Shown here: one piece after another, positions 1 to 11,983 of the stretch | Layout: every line of letters starts with the position of its first letter | How positions within the stretch are numbered: position 1 is the first letter of the stretch | NCBI GenBank assembly: GCA_021234155.1 | Contig: JAJEKV010000030.1 | Span: forward strand, 10,916,525-10,980,524 | Direction of reading: 5' to 3' | Length of the DNA stretch: 64,000 nt | Origin: Isoetes taiwanensis | Lineage: Eukaryota; Streptophyta; Lycopodiopsida; Isoetales; Isoetaceae | Notes under the pieces: generated by a model | Database searches by the model: none | Seen by the model: only the letters and a program-made list of their open reading frames with translations | Told to the model about the DNA's origin: nothing | Position numbers and translations under genes: made by a program

Positions 1-427
1 TGAAGTAAATAGGAGGAGGAAATCTAGGAGAGTTTACTACATTGGGTCCCCTAGAATATGCAGAAGAATCCTTCTCTTCAGCAAAATTTGACGTTCTTGG
101 AGTTGGACCTCTTGAAGAATGCAAGGAATAGATATCAGAATGTGTAAAATTAGAATGGCGAGGGCTACCCATTGGTTTTCCACTCATCATAGAGTAGAAA
201 TCGTTGTGGTTGAAGCTTGATTCTCTAGGGGTCATATTTCTTGAGGAATGAATAGAATAAATCTCAGCTCCGGTCATGTTAGATGGCCAAGTAAGGGCTT
301 TAGAAGAGGGCATGGAAGCAAGTCCGGTAGATCTTCTAGGAGAAAGCATGGCGTAAGAAGAAGAAGAAGAAATTGAGCGCCTAACTGTTACATGAATCTT
401 ACCATCATCTCCGATCTCTGTTTCAGT
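1..427 (-). CDS. PIN: PIN auxin efflux carrier, one partial exon (central loop)
   Basis: Read on the minus strand, bases 427 to 1 are open in one frame for 142 codons and run off the window. The exon starts after a TATGCAG acceptor. Early residues read [15 protein letters not shown], the conserved start of the hydrophilic loop of long PIN proteins. The blocks [30 protein letters not shown], and [19 protein letters not shown] follow. The repeated TPRxS motifs are the known phosphorylation sites for AGC kinases in this family. PINs are membrane carriers that export auxin, and this loop is cytosolic. The N-terminal membrane helices should lie at higher coordinates, but I could not find their exons in the next 4 kb, so the intron is long or the 5' part is lost. 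An in-frame ATG just upstream, preceded by a stop codon, would give a short product lacking the helices and is unlikely to be the true start. The family call is firm; which PIN it is cannot be said. Confidence 0.88.
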
Positions 428-3400
428 CTGCATATCCAAAATTGAAATCCAAGACAAAGGCGCCATTTGGAGCCAAGAATGAAACAGGCCAGATTTATTC
501 ATGGGTTCCATTCAAATGGTCCAAGTCCACTTTAGATTGCATTTGTGATGAATATTTACTTACAACTTCAGTGAAGAAGAAGCACTAAGGTACACTAGGA
601 CAGATAGAATTAAAAAGAAATCCATCAATCTTTTGTGCCAGTAAGATAATGCAATAGAGTTCCATAACCAAATACAGTACCGATATTAATACACGATTGT
701 TGGGTTTTGACTTGTTAGCAATTCCCAAATACTGCCATGCTACATTGTGCTTCCAAAAATTCTACCTGTCGCTCCAGCACTATCAGCTTTCCATTTTAAA
801 TCGCGAGTTTTGCTCCTGGTTGTAGCCTCTGGTTACAACCACTTAGATTAGCAACTAATATCTTTCCAGAAATGCAAAAGATTGAAAAAACAGAATGAAA
901 TGTCTACACAGCTAATTTATAGATGTAAATTTCCAAAAGATCCAAGATCTAGAGCTCACCGAACTGCATGCACTCCATGCTTTCCACTAGAACGTGATAG
1001 TCAATTACATTTGGTGCACAACTAGAAAATTTCAAAAAGATTACTCAGTATTTTGCAAGAATGAGCGACAAAAAGGCTAAACTAATTCTAGAAACTTCTT
1101 GCGCCTAGGTTAATGCAGGACCGAAGCCATGCCTGAATCTAATGTTCAACTCTGACATATTTGTACGAAATTGAAGCATATCTGCGCTTGCAGACCCTTC
1201 ACTCCGATACTCCAAATATTGCCACCCCATCCAAATGGTCAAATTTTGTTTTTTTACTGTATACTACCACATGCATAATCTAGTTTTATAATGTTTCTTA
1301 CGATCTCTTCTTTTGCAAACTGTAATAATAATCAACATGCTACCAGTCAAGTACTGAGGGTCATTATGAAACTCGTCGATTTTGAGCTACAAACACAACT
1401 GGACAACTTAGATGGTAGATAATTAAAGGAATGGAATTTGTTAATGGTCCACATGTCCCTGAAAGATGGAAATGCATGTAGCAGAGCAGAATCATGTAAG
1501 CACATAAGAAATCATGTATGAGCTCTTATAAAAGGTCAAACTTCCAGCATATACATGATAGAAAAACGCAGTTGTTCCCTTTAATTTCGTTCAACCTTTT
1601 TGTTAACGATTCTAAACCTCTAAAAGTCTGGAAACATTCGAGCTCGTCCAAGATTCTCATACAGCTTCCAGTTGATGCCGAAAAGGGGCAACCACCAGCC
1701 ATGTTTGCTAAATCAGTTCCTCTTAGTCTCATACATCCCACCATTCATTTTATTTGCCCCCTGCTAAGAATATAGAATACAATTTGCAGACATTGAATCT
1801 TGCATGCTCGTGATGAGAACAAAGAAAAGGAGATTTGGTGCACTGCCTAAGATGTTTTTAATGACCCGACAGAGCTTATTAAAAAGTGGTCACTTCATTC
1901 TAAAGCATAAGCTGCCTATATAACCTTAGTGACTTTCCTGCAACCACCATTTCAAGCAACATAGGTTGGATGCTATCAAACAAAAAACGTTGACATGATT
2001 GCTCTCTCAAGGTGTTATTTTCAAAGATAAACGATGCTTGTTCATCACCTGAATTATTGGCATATTAAAATTGTATGGCAACATTTGAAACATAAAATGT
2101 ACTATTTACAATTGAATGAGTAGTGGAAGAAATCATACCACATGCCCACATTATTTCTTGGCCGTTTTTCTAAATCATGATAACATATGTTGAGCGATCT
2201 AGGAAACACGGATCTAACATGCTAGATGCAAACTTGCCCCCAGCTTTTAGTAATTGGTCATACACTATTGTGCGATGTTAGTGACGAAAACATGGATCTA
2301 ACATTCTAGATACAAATTTGCCTCAATGTTCAAATCTGATCACCAAATTCATTACAAATCTCTCAGATGTGACTTCAAAGACCTATGGCGAGTATTAGAA
2401 ATTCCCATCAATATATTTAATGTTGGAAAAAGCATTTAATTTTTAAAAATGACAATTGCCTATATCGTCAACAAGATTTTGAAATACCTCTTTCAAAAGA
2501 ACATCTCGAACTCCGTAGATAGGATGTTGACAAAGTTGGAGGTAAGTGCGAATTCTCGCTGCACAACACGGCAATTGAGTTTTATGCAATGATATGCAAA
2601 CTGCTCACTTTAACACAAAAGGACTATGGTGACTTACAACCTCGTAAGTATTGAAGCTCAGATCAAACTTTCCCCAAAAGCGACACATGACATAAATTAA
2701 CTTGTTGAAAACAATCCTACCAACCAGAACTCCCAATCAAAACATATATCATTCCGATTCACCATGATGTACTACCATGAAAGCTTCGTTTCTCTTGAGC
2801 TTCGTTTCTCTTCGGTTCTATCATGCTTCTAATTCTTTCACTAGTAGTTGTTTAAAACATATGATTTTCAAAACCTTCATATTTGTCCCTGTTTTTGAAT
2901 ATGTTGAATCACAATTCCTGCCATCTACCTCCAAGGATGCTAGAGAATGCTCTCGGTTGCCAAATCTTACGACTTTTGAAATCTACATTCGTTTTTTAAG
3001 TGTTGGTTGTGCAACACATACTAGTTGATTTACTTCATGTTCAAACAAAGAATCCCACTTTCATGCAACTGGTCTTAACAGAAAATGCAGTCCACCTGTA
3101 GATTGCTATGAAGTTGCTATCGATGCGCTTTTACGGTCTCCATTTCATGCGGCGAAATGTCGCCACAATTCGAATAAAAATTTTAAAGGCGGGGCCAAAG
3201 AAATCATCGACCCACAAGCTAAATGCCTCTTTTTCTCGTGTCAAATCTGGTCTTAATGTTTGCCATTTCCTTGCAAACTATAATGTCCATGGAATCTACA
3301 CATTTAGAGAAAATAGGAAACACTTCGACAAAAAAAAAAACTATTCGCAGATTCCAAAACCCTTGATGTCCCTTCCCGTGTTTTCAAGGCTACTTGATTC

Positions 3401-4940
3401 ACGCAAAGATTTTGGCCATCGTTTAAAAATATCTGCATTGCTTGCAAATTTCTCGGCGATTTTACTTCTTTCTTTTTCGCCATGATTCTCTTAAAATAAA
3501 CACCTCTGGACATAAGAGGGAACTGGGAAACAAAAAAGTCCGAAAGATATTTAGTTTACTTAAAGAATGTATGGTATGTGTTATGCCAAAGGATTAAGAA
3601 GCTACCTTGTGCAATTTGAAGATTTTGTTGCCGCAGATGACCTATGGCTTCACACCGGTGGAAATAAGCGAGATTCTACGTAAATTTAGACCCCATTCAA
3701 ACCATGTTCTCTGAAGCACAACTTGGCGCAAATTGGATACCCAAATCAAAAGCACAACTTGTCGCAATTGGATACACACTATCCGGTCAAAATCTGAGGC
3801 CTCATTCTCACCAAATTGTTTACATGCCCCATATCTATGTAAACCGCAAAAGGTTATTCCAATCTTCAAGAATCAATCTTCCGTGCTTTGAAATCAAGCA
3901 AAACGAGGTGATTTAAGCTACATATCCGAGAACCCAATTCCAAATCAAAGCCGAAATTGGCTAAGACGCCATCAATCTAAACCGAAAATGCGTCCTACAA
4001 ATTTGCAAAGGCAGGTGTTGTACCAAAGAAGATGCTCGAGCAAGATGAACTTTCGTGTGTGCATTCGTTATTGGTGGCTTTACCGGGTGACCGCCAACAA
4101 AATAATACAAAGAGCCAGAAAAGAAATCGTGGGCGTAAAAGCTTGGCTATGGCGTCCATTTTTAATCGAGAAAAATGCTCTAGAGTTTCTCCAAATCGCC
4201 CAAAAGCACCATTTTTGGATTCAAACTGATCTAATAACTATCAGAACTTCATTTCATTTGTTTTTCACGTAAAAAATGCGGTTAAATTACCCGGATATAG
4301 AAGCCATAGTGTTCGTGGTTCCTTGGTGAGATCCAAGCACAATGCGTAAGCAAAATGGAAGACCCATAAGAACCCTGAATTGGGTACCACGAAGCTCGCA
4401 AAATCGGCCTTGCCTTTGTAACATGCAGGCTGCCAATACAAAAAGAGAATTGCCTCCAGCTTCCCTGGGGGATGATGCCGCCCCCGCCCAAAAACAAGCG
4501 AGCCTAAGCAAAGATACTTTCGGACCCAAGTTGGATAACCCCATTTTCCAAATCCAAGCTACTATCAATGAACCCAAAACACATGCATAAGGAATCGCTG
4601 CCCAAATTGCAAAATGGTATGGTATGGCTGGAGTCCGCGACGGAACCGAAGAGCATAGGTGGAATTCCACGATAGAACCGAACAAAGAAAGACAATCCGT
4701 TGCCTCCTTCCTACTCGATCTTCCCAAGATTAGTTCGACACGGTGGAATGCCATCGCCATAGGAATTAGCAAAAAAAAGAAAACTTGAAATCCCTCCATC
4801 TCGACATCATTACCTCACGTGAAAATTATATCCTGCTCTCCGCCATAGCCCGACCACAAGCCAGCCGGAACCGAGAACAGAGAAAAGTGGAAAATTCATG
4901 AAGGTGGACATTAAATTTCTTTGCCCATTAAATTTCCTTG
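428..4940. other. AT-rich sequence with no supported gene
   Basis: This should contain intron or 5' sequence of the PIN gene on the minus strand. I see no conserved protein in any frame. Small local duplications are visible: bases 2192-2240 and 2271-2324 share a run beginning GGATCTAACAT, and 3713-3770 holds two copies of a unit of about 36 bp around GCACAACTTG. The longest open frame here (4287-4799, minus, 170 codons) has no recognisable motif and overlaps open frames on both strands. Confidence 0.5.
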
Positions 4941-4959
4941 ACTTTTAAATCAAGGGAAG

Positions 4960-5162
4960 AGATTAGAAGCCCCAATTCCAATGATCTGGATTAAAAGCCC
5001 CAATTCTATCACCTTCCCTGCAACTTCCTACCCAAAATTGACGGCCAAGATTTGACCTTCCCTTTTAATCTGACGGCCCATATGAAAAGCCCCAAATAAT
5101 TTTAATCGACAGTCTAGATAAAATGCCCCAATTTCAAGGGCCCAGATTAAAAGCCCCAAATA
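4960..5162 (+). repeat. Five scattered copies of an ATTAAAAGCCCCAA motif
   Basis: Copies of GATTAAAAGCCCCAAAT, with one to three changes, occur near 4960, 4989, 5082, 5117 and 5142. They are separated by 10-75 bases of unrelated sequence. The run ends just before the G-rich stretch and the long (TA)n tract. Function unknown. Confidence 0.6.
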
Positions 5163-5281
5163 AGGGGGGATGCTTGGGGTGTTACGAGGGTGGTATTATG
5201 CAGGCCGCCCATCTCGAGATGGACGGTAGAGATCAATCTCTACACCATGTTGGTAGACCTCATATAATTGTATATATATAA

Positions 5282-5427
<146 letters not shown>

Positions 5428-5439
5428 GATCTATATATG

Positions 5440-6380
5440 TTCTTATGTTTGTCGCTTTATCCGGATCGGTCCGCTTCGAGATCCGGACGGCTCACGGGCT
5501 TTGGGACGTATCATACGCCCCGATGGCTTGGGAGTTTACATATAATATGTGTACCACGCCTCCTACGGTCCGCATTGATCGATCCCCACCGGCCGGTCCG
5601 AAACCGACGGCTCACGTGGTTTGGGGACACATCCTACGGTCCACGTGGCTTTGGGAATTATATGTAATAGATCCTACGGCTCATATTGCTTTTATATGGT
5701 GAGATCTTGATCGTTGATCGAGTCTAAGATCCTAAGGCTCATATTGAATGCTCGTTCCTTAAGGAAAGGCTTTTAAAATTTTTTATGTTATTGGGAGGAT
5801 TCGAACTCTGGTTTTCAACCCCACAAACCCCCCACTCTAACCACTAGACCAAGCATTAATTCTATGAAGATTTTATGTTTCAAATATACTTAAGGGTAAT
5901 GTTCTAATTAAGATAAAATAGAATTAAAGGGAATATAAAGAAATCTCATAAATTGTAAGAGAATCTAGGAAAATATACAAGTCTAATGGAATCTCTTAAA
6001 ATCTAATTGAATCTAAGGGAATCTTCATAATATCTAAGGGAATCTAAGAAAATCCTGATGAAATCTTATAGTTTTTTTAAGATTTTGCAAAGAGCGACAA
6101 TAGAATGTTCTAAAATGTTTCATAATAAAGGTGTACAATATAAATCTTGAAAAAAAAAATGTTCTAGATGCTCAGGGCAAGCGCCTGAGTTTAAAAATAG
6201 AAAATGTTTTAAAAATGTTGCACAGATTAAAATAGATTATTTTGGAAGCTTTTAAATGCTCATGGGTAAGCACCTCAATCAAAATAGAAAATTCTAAGAG
6301 AATCTAGGGGAATCTTCATGAATGCTAAATATAGAATGTTGAAGAATATAGAGGAATCACAAGAGAATCTCAGTAGAATC
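5440..6380 (-). mobile_element. SINE-like repeat with tRNA-like core, copy 1
   Basis: On the minus strand, bases 5851-5795 resemble a degenerate tRNA gene. An A-box-like TGGTCTAGTGGTTAGAG is followed about 40 bases later by a B-box GAGTTCGAATCC. The sequence around this core, including a TTTTTATGTTRTTNGGAGGATTC block, also occurs in the opposite orientation at 51060-51900. In both copies the upstream part is built from short degenerate repeats (here GGAATCTAAG-like units, about 5920-6070), and an AT or TA tract lies on the 3' side. Known tRNA-derived SINEs have the same box arrangement. Boundaries are approximate, and no poly(A) tail or target duplication was identified. The acceptor stem does not pair well enough for a working tRNA. 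Confidence 0.55.
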
Positions 6381-6466
6381 GTTGGTTACCTAGAGCACTA
6401 CAGGGCCTTGCACCGTAAGAACGTGCTAAAACTGGAACAATGCGCCGTAGGACGTATTAATTTTCT

Positions 6467-6468
<2 letters not shown>

Positions 6469-6522
<54 letters not shown>
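6469..6522. repeat. (TA)27 microsatellite
   Basis: A pure TA run next to the GC-rich 3' flank of the Helitron. The open frames running through it are repeat artefacts of tyrosine and isoleucine. Confidence 0.97.
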
Positions 6523-6524
<2 letters not shown>

Positions 6525-6529
6525 AATTT

Positions 6530-6660
6530 ACGCCGGCGAGCCGCGGCAGCAATACCCCCGGGAGTCGAACCCGAGTGCGGCCCGTCGGTCTTGGCGCCCA
6601 CGGTGCAGAGGGAGCATCGATCTCCAAGGGGATCGGTGCTCCATCTACATCTTGGGCATG
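6530..6660 (-). other. GC-rich Helitron 3' flank with foldback and B-box-like motif
   Basis: This short GC-rich island follows the stop codon of the Helitron helicase on the minus strand. Bases 6612-6642 form a foldback with 15-base arms (GGAGCATCGATCTCC and GGGGATCGGTGCTCC, two mismatches) around two bases. Bases 6560-6575 read on the minus strand as CTCGGGTTCGACTCCC, close to a polymerase III B-box. Helitrons end in a hairpin near CTRR, but I found no convincing CTRR at the expected distance, so this is only a candidate terminus. Confidence 0.4.
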
Positions 6661-6686
6661 AGATGGAGGGAGTGTACGCACCTTGT

Positions 6687-8492
6687 TTATGGAAGTAGTT
6701 CTTTGTAGACGACGTTTGTTGTAGTCTTGTCCGTGTTTGACTCGTCGAGGAGGATTAATACATCTTCTTTCTTTCGTATGCGTGTGAGTGCCGTGTATAG
6801 TTGTCCGTGTGCGAAGACTTCAGTTCGCAGGTCGAGGACTATTTTGTCGAGGGTTAGTCCCAGGCAGCTGTGGAATGTTGTTGAGTAGGCGGGTCGTAGT
6901 GGGAGTTGTCGTCTGTGGATTGTCCAGGGCCAGTTGTCCGGCTGGTGGAAGAAGTCGACTCGGGATATGGGGTGTATGTTTCCCACGTGTTGTGGTTGGC
7001 CTGTTAGAAGTTTCACGGTTACGAACTTGGCATGCATTGAGCATACTATGACTCTGGCGTTTTTAACGAGTCCTCTGTCTTTGTCTAGTGTCTTTGTGAT
7101 GTGGCATATGGTGTTGGGCTTCAGTTGGAGTTCGTGTTGTGGAAGCGCTGGGTGTTTGTAGCCATTGAGGAAGTCTGTCGTTGCCATTGGATGGTCTTCG
7201 ATGGTCTGGTCGTTTTCTGTGAGCCTGTCGACGCTAAAGTAGCTTCTGGGGTCTTGTAGGATCATTCGTATGATTTCGATGTTGAAGCTGTCGACGGGGA
7301 CGTTCTTTGGAGATAGAAATGCTCTCTTTTCGCATATGGTGGGCGTTAGTAGTACGTGTGCATTGTATAAGAAGTTGACGGCGTCCTCGATCTTCGTTGT
7401 TGTCTTGAACAGTGTTAGTGGAATGTTATTGAGCAGACGACCTTCTCCAATGTCGTCGACGAATTGTATGAGCTCTGGATCGGCTGCGTTCCTCACTGGC
7501 TCGTTGAGCTCTAGGACTTTGAAGTGTTTCCATAAGTGTGAGGATATGATGGATGCGTTTATTGTTGCTGTTTTTCCTCCTCGTTTGACGATGGGGGCGA
7601 TTTGTCTGAAATCCCCGGCTGCTATGAATAGTTTTCCTCCGAATGGGCTCTTTGTGCCTGTTATATTTTGCAAGAGGATGTCGACTGCCTCTATGACTGC
7701 TCTGTTTGCCATGGGAAACTCGTCCCATATGATTGCTGTTGCGGTGTTGATCAATGTGGCCCTTGGAGAGTGTGGATCGAGGAGGGAATGGATTCCGATG
7801 TTGTTTTCGACGATAGGTATTTGAAACAGGGAGTGCGCAGTTCTTCCGGCAGGATACTGTAGTGATGCTAATGCCGTGGTGGCACACGGTAAGATTATTT
7901 GGTTCAGTCCTCGTATGTAGAGGCAGATGGCGTTGAGGACGTATGTCTTTCCGGTTCCTGCCTTTCCATATACGAAGATTGGGGATGGACAACTGTTGTT
8001 GTTGATAAGTTGGCATACGTGGGTGTAGATTGAGGTTTGGTTCTTGTTCATGGTTTGCGACATAGTTGAGCTCTTTATGAGGTATTCTTCGTGGTCGGGG
8101 AACTTTCCGAGTTCATTCTGTACTTCTTTGGATGGTATGTTTTGCACGGGCAGGCCGAAGGCTTCAGTGTTGGTGCCGTGTTGGATCAAGATGTTGTTGA
8201 TGGCGACCAGGGTTTCATTGATGGCGGTCACTTGGTTTCCTGGATATTGTTCTAGGAAGTCGGCTATCATGTGGCTTTGAAATGTGTTCCATAGCTGAAG
8301 TGCTGGTCCGGAATCTAGTATTAGGAGTGCAAATAGGAATCGGAGTTGTGATGGGGTCTGTAGACATGAGATTGCTTCCTGCATTACTGTTATTGCTTCA
8401 GTTGCTGGTGCGATTAGTCCAATGGCTTGAGCAGTTTCTTTGGTACGCCTTTGTATTGTCGTTGGTCGTGGGTCTTGAGTTCTTCCCAACAT
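6687..8492 (-). pseudogene. Helitron Pif1-like helicase domain
   Basis: This 601-codon frame is the C-terminal half of the Helitron RepHel protein. Helicase motifs are clear: Walker A FVYGKAGTGKT, then the Walker B/DE box AIIWDEFPMANR, then FIAAGDFRQIAPIVKRG, and at the end HGQLYTALTRIRKKEDVLIL, the motif VI region. Family members unwind DNA 5' to 3' during rolling-circle transposition. The catalytic lysine of GKT and the acidic DE pair are both present, so this half looks chemically intact. The true protein would continue from the upstream 708-codon frame. The two overlap by about 80 bases (8414-8492) in different frames, which marks a frameshift just before TKETAQAIGL. The first methionine here is therefore not a natural start. 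Confidence 0.9.
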
Positions 8493-10540
8493 CGTGCTGC
8501 TTTGTGAAGCAGGATCAGTCTTAGGTAGAATGCTTCTCCAACTTTTGGAAGTAGTAGGCGTATCCTACAAATTAGCTGTCCTCTCGTTCTCTCGTGGATG
8601 ATGTTCTGGATTACGCCTGGGTATTTTTGCTCTAGGTGGTCGGTTGGTTTCAGGATGGTGTCTGGCTTGTATGCGGTAGAGGTATACTGTTCGTTGTATT
8701 CGATGTAGGTCACGTGATCGAATTTGGGATCGAGTGGTCGCAGGAAATATCTGTCTAGCATGGAGATTCCAGTGTTTGATGACGTGCTTCTTAAATGATG
8801 TCTGTTTTGTCCCTCTAGATGCAAAGGGAGGCATTTGACAGAAGGGTGCTTTTCAGTCATGTGGTAGGACATAATTCTCCATGTTGCTTCCATCGAGGAT
8901 AGGTAGCGCGCAGATATATAGTCTTGGATTTCGTTTCGAGTGTGGCTTTGGTCGTTGCTGTTTGTTGTGGTAGGTTGTGTGGAAGTATGTTTAGCGGAGT
9001 CGATGTGGAAGCGGGCCGTGTCGAAGCCTTTGTATATGTAGCCGTAAAGGTATGCAAATATGTGCACGGTCGATGCGACATCTACATAGACGTGGCAGTC
9101 CATTTCTCTTAGTAAAAAAGGCATATATGGGACGACATTTATGTCTGCCTCGGTTCGTCGTCTATATTGTACGTATCCCTTTTCATCGATGTATGTTGTT
9201 GGGTTTATTGGCCTTGGGTACTTGTAGCAGCATCGATTGTTTTGTCTGAGGCAGCGTTTTGTATGTCTATGAATCATGTATTTCTCGACTTGTGCTCTTA
9301 GTACGGGGTCTTCTGGTAATTCTGCAGAGATTAAATTATCGATCATGTCTATTGGAATCTCATGCTCTGTCTTTACGACCATGTGTGCGTGGGGTAATCC
9401 CCTCTGTTGAAATTCGATGACGTGCATCATGTAGGATATGGGTCCGAGATATTTTCGAATAATGTTCTTTGTATATTGGACTCTTTCGTGGCATGCTCGA
9501 ACGACAACCGTGGGGTTGTCAGATGCATTTTGGCCAGGATGTAACTTCTGTTTTATTTCGGGCCACGTTGGATTCGTTGTCATAGTTATGAAGAAGCTGG
9601 GCCTACCTTTAACTCTTGCGAGCGCCAGGGCATCTGCTACTTGAACGGCACACCATCGCCTGGAGCCCAGAAAGGATGCTGGTAGAGTTCTATAATGGGC
9701 ATCGGGGTCGTCATCGTCAATGAAGTCATCTTCATGTTGTGTGAAGTTTCGTCGATAGCCTTCAGTTACGATATAATTGAGACGCTCTTCTTCGACCCTC
9801 GAGTACATGTCAACGAGGTACTCGCCGCACAATCTACCTAAATGCGAGAAGCGAGGTTCGTGGAGTAGTCTGGTTCGATACCAATCTATTTGAGACATGT
9901 TTTGGTCATTGTGTGGATGCCACCCTGGTGTTCCGTGTGGAAAGAACAGTGGGTATTGAAGTGGCTCGTATGTAGGGTCAAGGATGCTCAAGAATACTGG
10001 GTCGTGGTCGTGCTGCATCCAAATCATTGCCGTTCTAGGTTTTATGGTGACGGAGTTGTTGGCATGTACAATAGCAGCTATTTCATCTGATGTGGAGGAT
10101 TCTGCGAGGGTAAGCCTTTTAGATGCGGGATGTAATTCTTTTATCGTTTTCAACTGTTTGATATATGGATTGATCATATCTAGAGTTGCGGCAATTTGCA
10201 TAATCCATGTGGATGGTATTTGCATGTTGGCGGCAATGGCATGTCTCATTGAGCTGTCATATATATACCAATGAAGCGTGCTGGTGGGTGTGCCTGCAGA
10301 TAGGAGTCGGTGGTACGTGCGGCCCATGATTGCGACCGATGATGGCATTTTCAAGTCCATGAAATCACCGTCGACACCAAGAGCAGTAAAACAAAATAAG
10401 TTGTTCACAACGCGAATTGTCGTAAAATTTGGGCATTGAATAAAGTTCTTCCAAGTTTCGGGGGAGAGGCTCAAGGGGCGGAAGTAAACGACGTCCATTG
10501 TTGCAACAGAACGATACGTTTTCGGAGTCGAGCAAATCAA
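8414..10540 (-). pseudogene. Helitron HUH replication-initiator domain
   Basis: This 708-codon frame is the middle of the RepHel protein. It carries the Helitron_like_N region: FFITMTTNPTWPEI is followed by FQQRGLPHAHMV, whose HAH is the HUH metal-binding motif. Further on are VVPYMPFLLREMDCHVYVDV and AYLYGYIYKGFD, the region holding the catalytic tyrosines that nick and join DNA. Its beginning overlaps the upstream zinc-finger frame in another phase: LFCFTALGVDGDF continues what the upstream frame reads as LILFYCSWCRR. A single-base shift therefore lies near 10.38 kb. The stop at 8414 results from the second frameshift. Residue content otherwise matches family consensus without large gaps. 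Confidence 0.88.
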
Positions 10541-10860
10541 TGTGGCATATGCCGCATTTTCCTGCCCATTTCAACGGTTCATGTCCTGCAGGTTTCATGT
10601 CTCGTTGCATCATAGCAATTTGTCTTTGCCAATGTCGACTCGCGGTACTAGAAGCTGATGTGTCAAGATTAATGATTGCTGTGCTTTGGTAAGTTGGTTC
10701 CATGGAGGCCGTATTCGATACGGCCTCCATGGAACGATCTAGTGGCCTCGGTGGGATTTCGTTTGTTGCTGACGTAACAACTCTTTTTAATCTTTTTTGA
10801 GCTTCATATTCCCGATGGTATTTTCGACGATTCAGAATCTTGTTCATTTCATCGTAAGGA

Positions 10861-10887
<27 letters not shown>
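10365..10887 (-). pseudogene. Helitron N-terminal exon with zinc-finger-like segment
   Basis: The exon starts after the acceptor TTAAATAG at 10888-10890 and reads LSSANLEGLPYDEMNKILNR. A basic stretch (RRKYHREYEAQKRLKR) follows, then a Cys-rich block CGICHIDLLDSENVSFCCNNG and PLPRNLEELYS. This order is typical of the N-terminal part of Helitron proteins, where such motifs are thought to bind DNA. The first base completes an arginine codon split by the intron, giving RGRPR-LSS when joined to either AT-hook exon upstream. The frame ends at 10365 through the frameshift described for the Rep frame. A perfect 18-bp inverted repeat (10697-10735) lies inside it. Confidence 0.75.
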
Positions 10888-11810
<923 letters not shown>

Positions 11811-11813
11811 CAC

Positions 11814-11865
11814 CTTGGACGACCTCTTTTTGTGTTCATTACTCCTTGCTCACATTGTCGCCCCA
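11814..11865 (-). pseudogene. Second AT-hook exon copy (TKRGRPR)
   Basis: Read on the minus strand this ends NTKRGRPR followed by the donor GTGAGT at 11812-11813. It parallels the exon ending at 12375 and has the same split arginine codon, so it splices in phase to the exon at 10887. Its 5' boundary is unclear. Confidence 0.6.
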
Positions 11866-11983
11866 TATCGTAACTCGTAACGCTTCAATTCTATGCATTA
11901 TATTCAAATATCTAGTTAATATTGTCGTGATATAGCGAGGTTTTAAAAAGTATTCAAGGCTGTAATTTGTACCGAAGGTTCAA

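Noticed and set aside
4287-4799. 170-codon minus-strand frame tested as the N-terminal PIN exon
   Set aside because: None of the PIN helix motifs (for example SLPNTLVMG) is present. The composition looks accidental.
5795-5851. Possible tRNA gene
   Set aside because: A- and B-box-like motifs are present, but the acceptor and anticodon stems do not pair, and the second copy at 51.6 kb shows it is part of a repeat.
6560-6575. Possible tRNA gene at the B-box-like motif
   Set aside because: No A-box at the right distance and no cloverleaf.
6398-6708. Tyr-Ile repeat frames
   Set aside because: Artefacts of the (TA)27 tract.
6687-10847. A domesticated, functional Helitron-derived gene
   Set aside because: Two frameshifts break the protein between its domains. 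Decay is the simpler reading.
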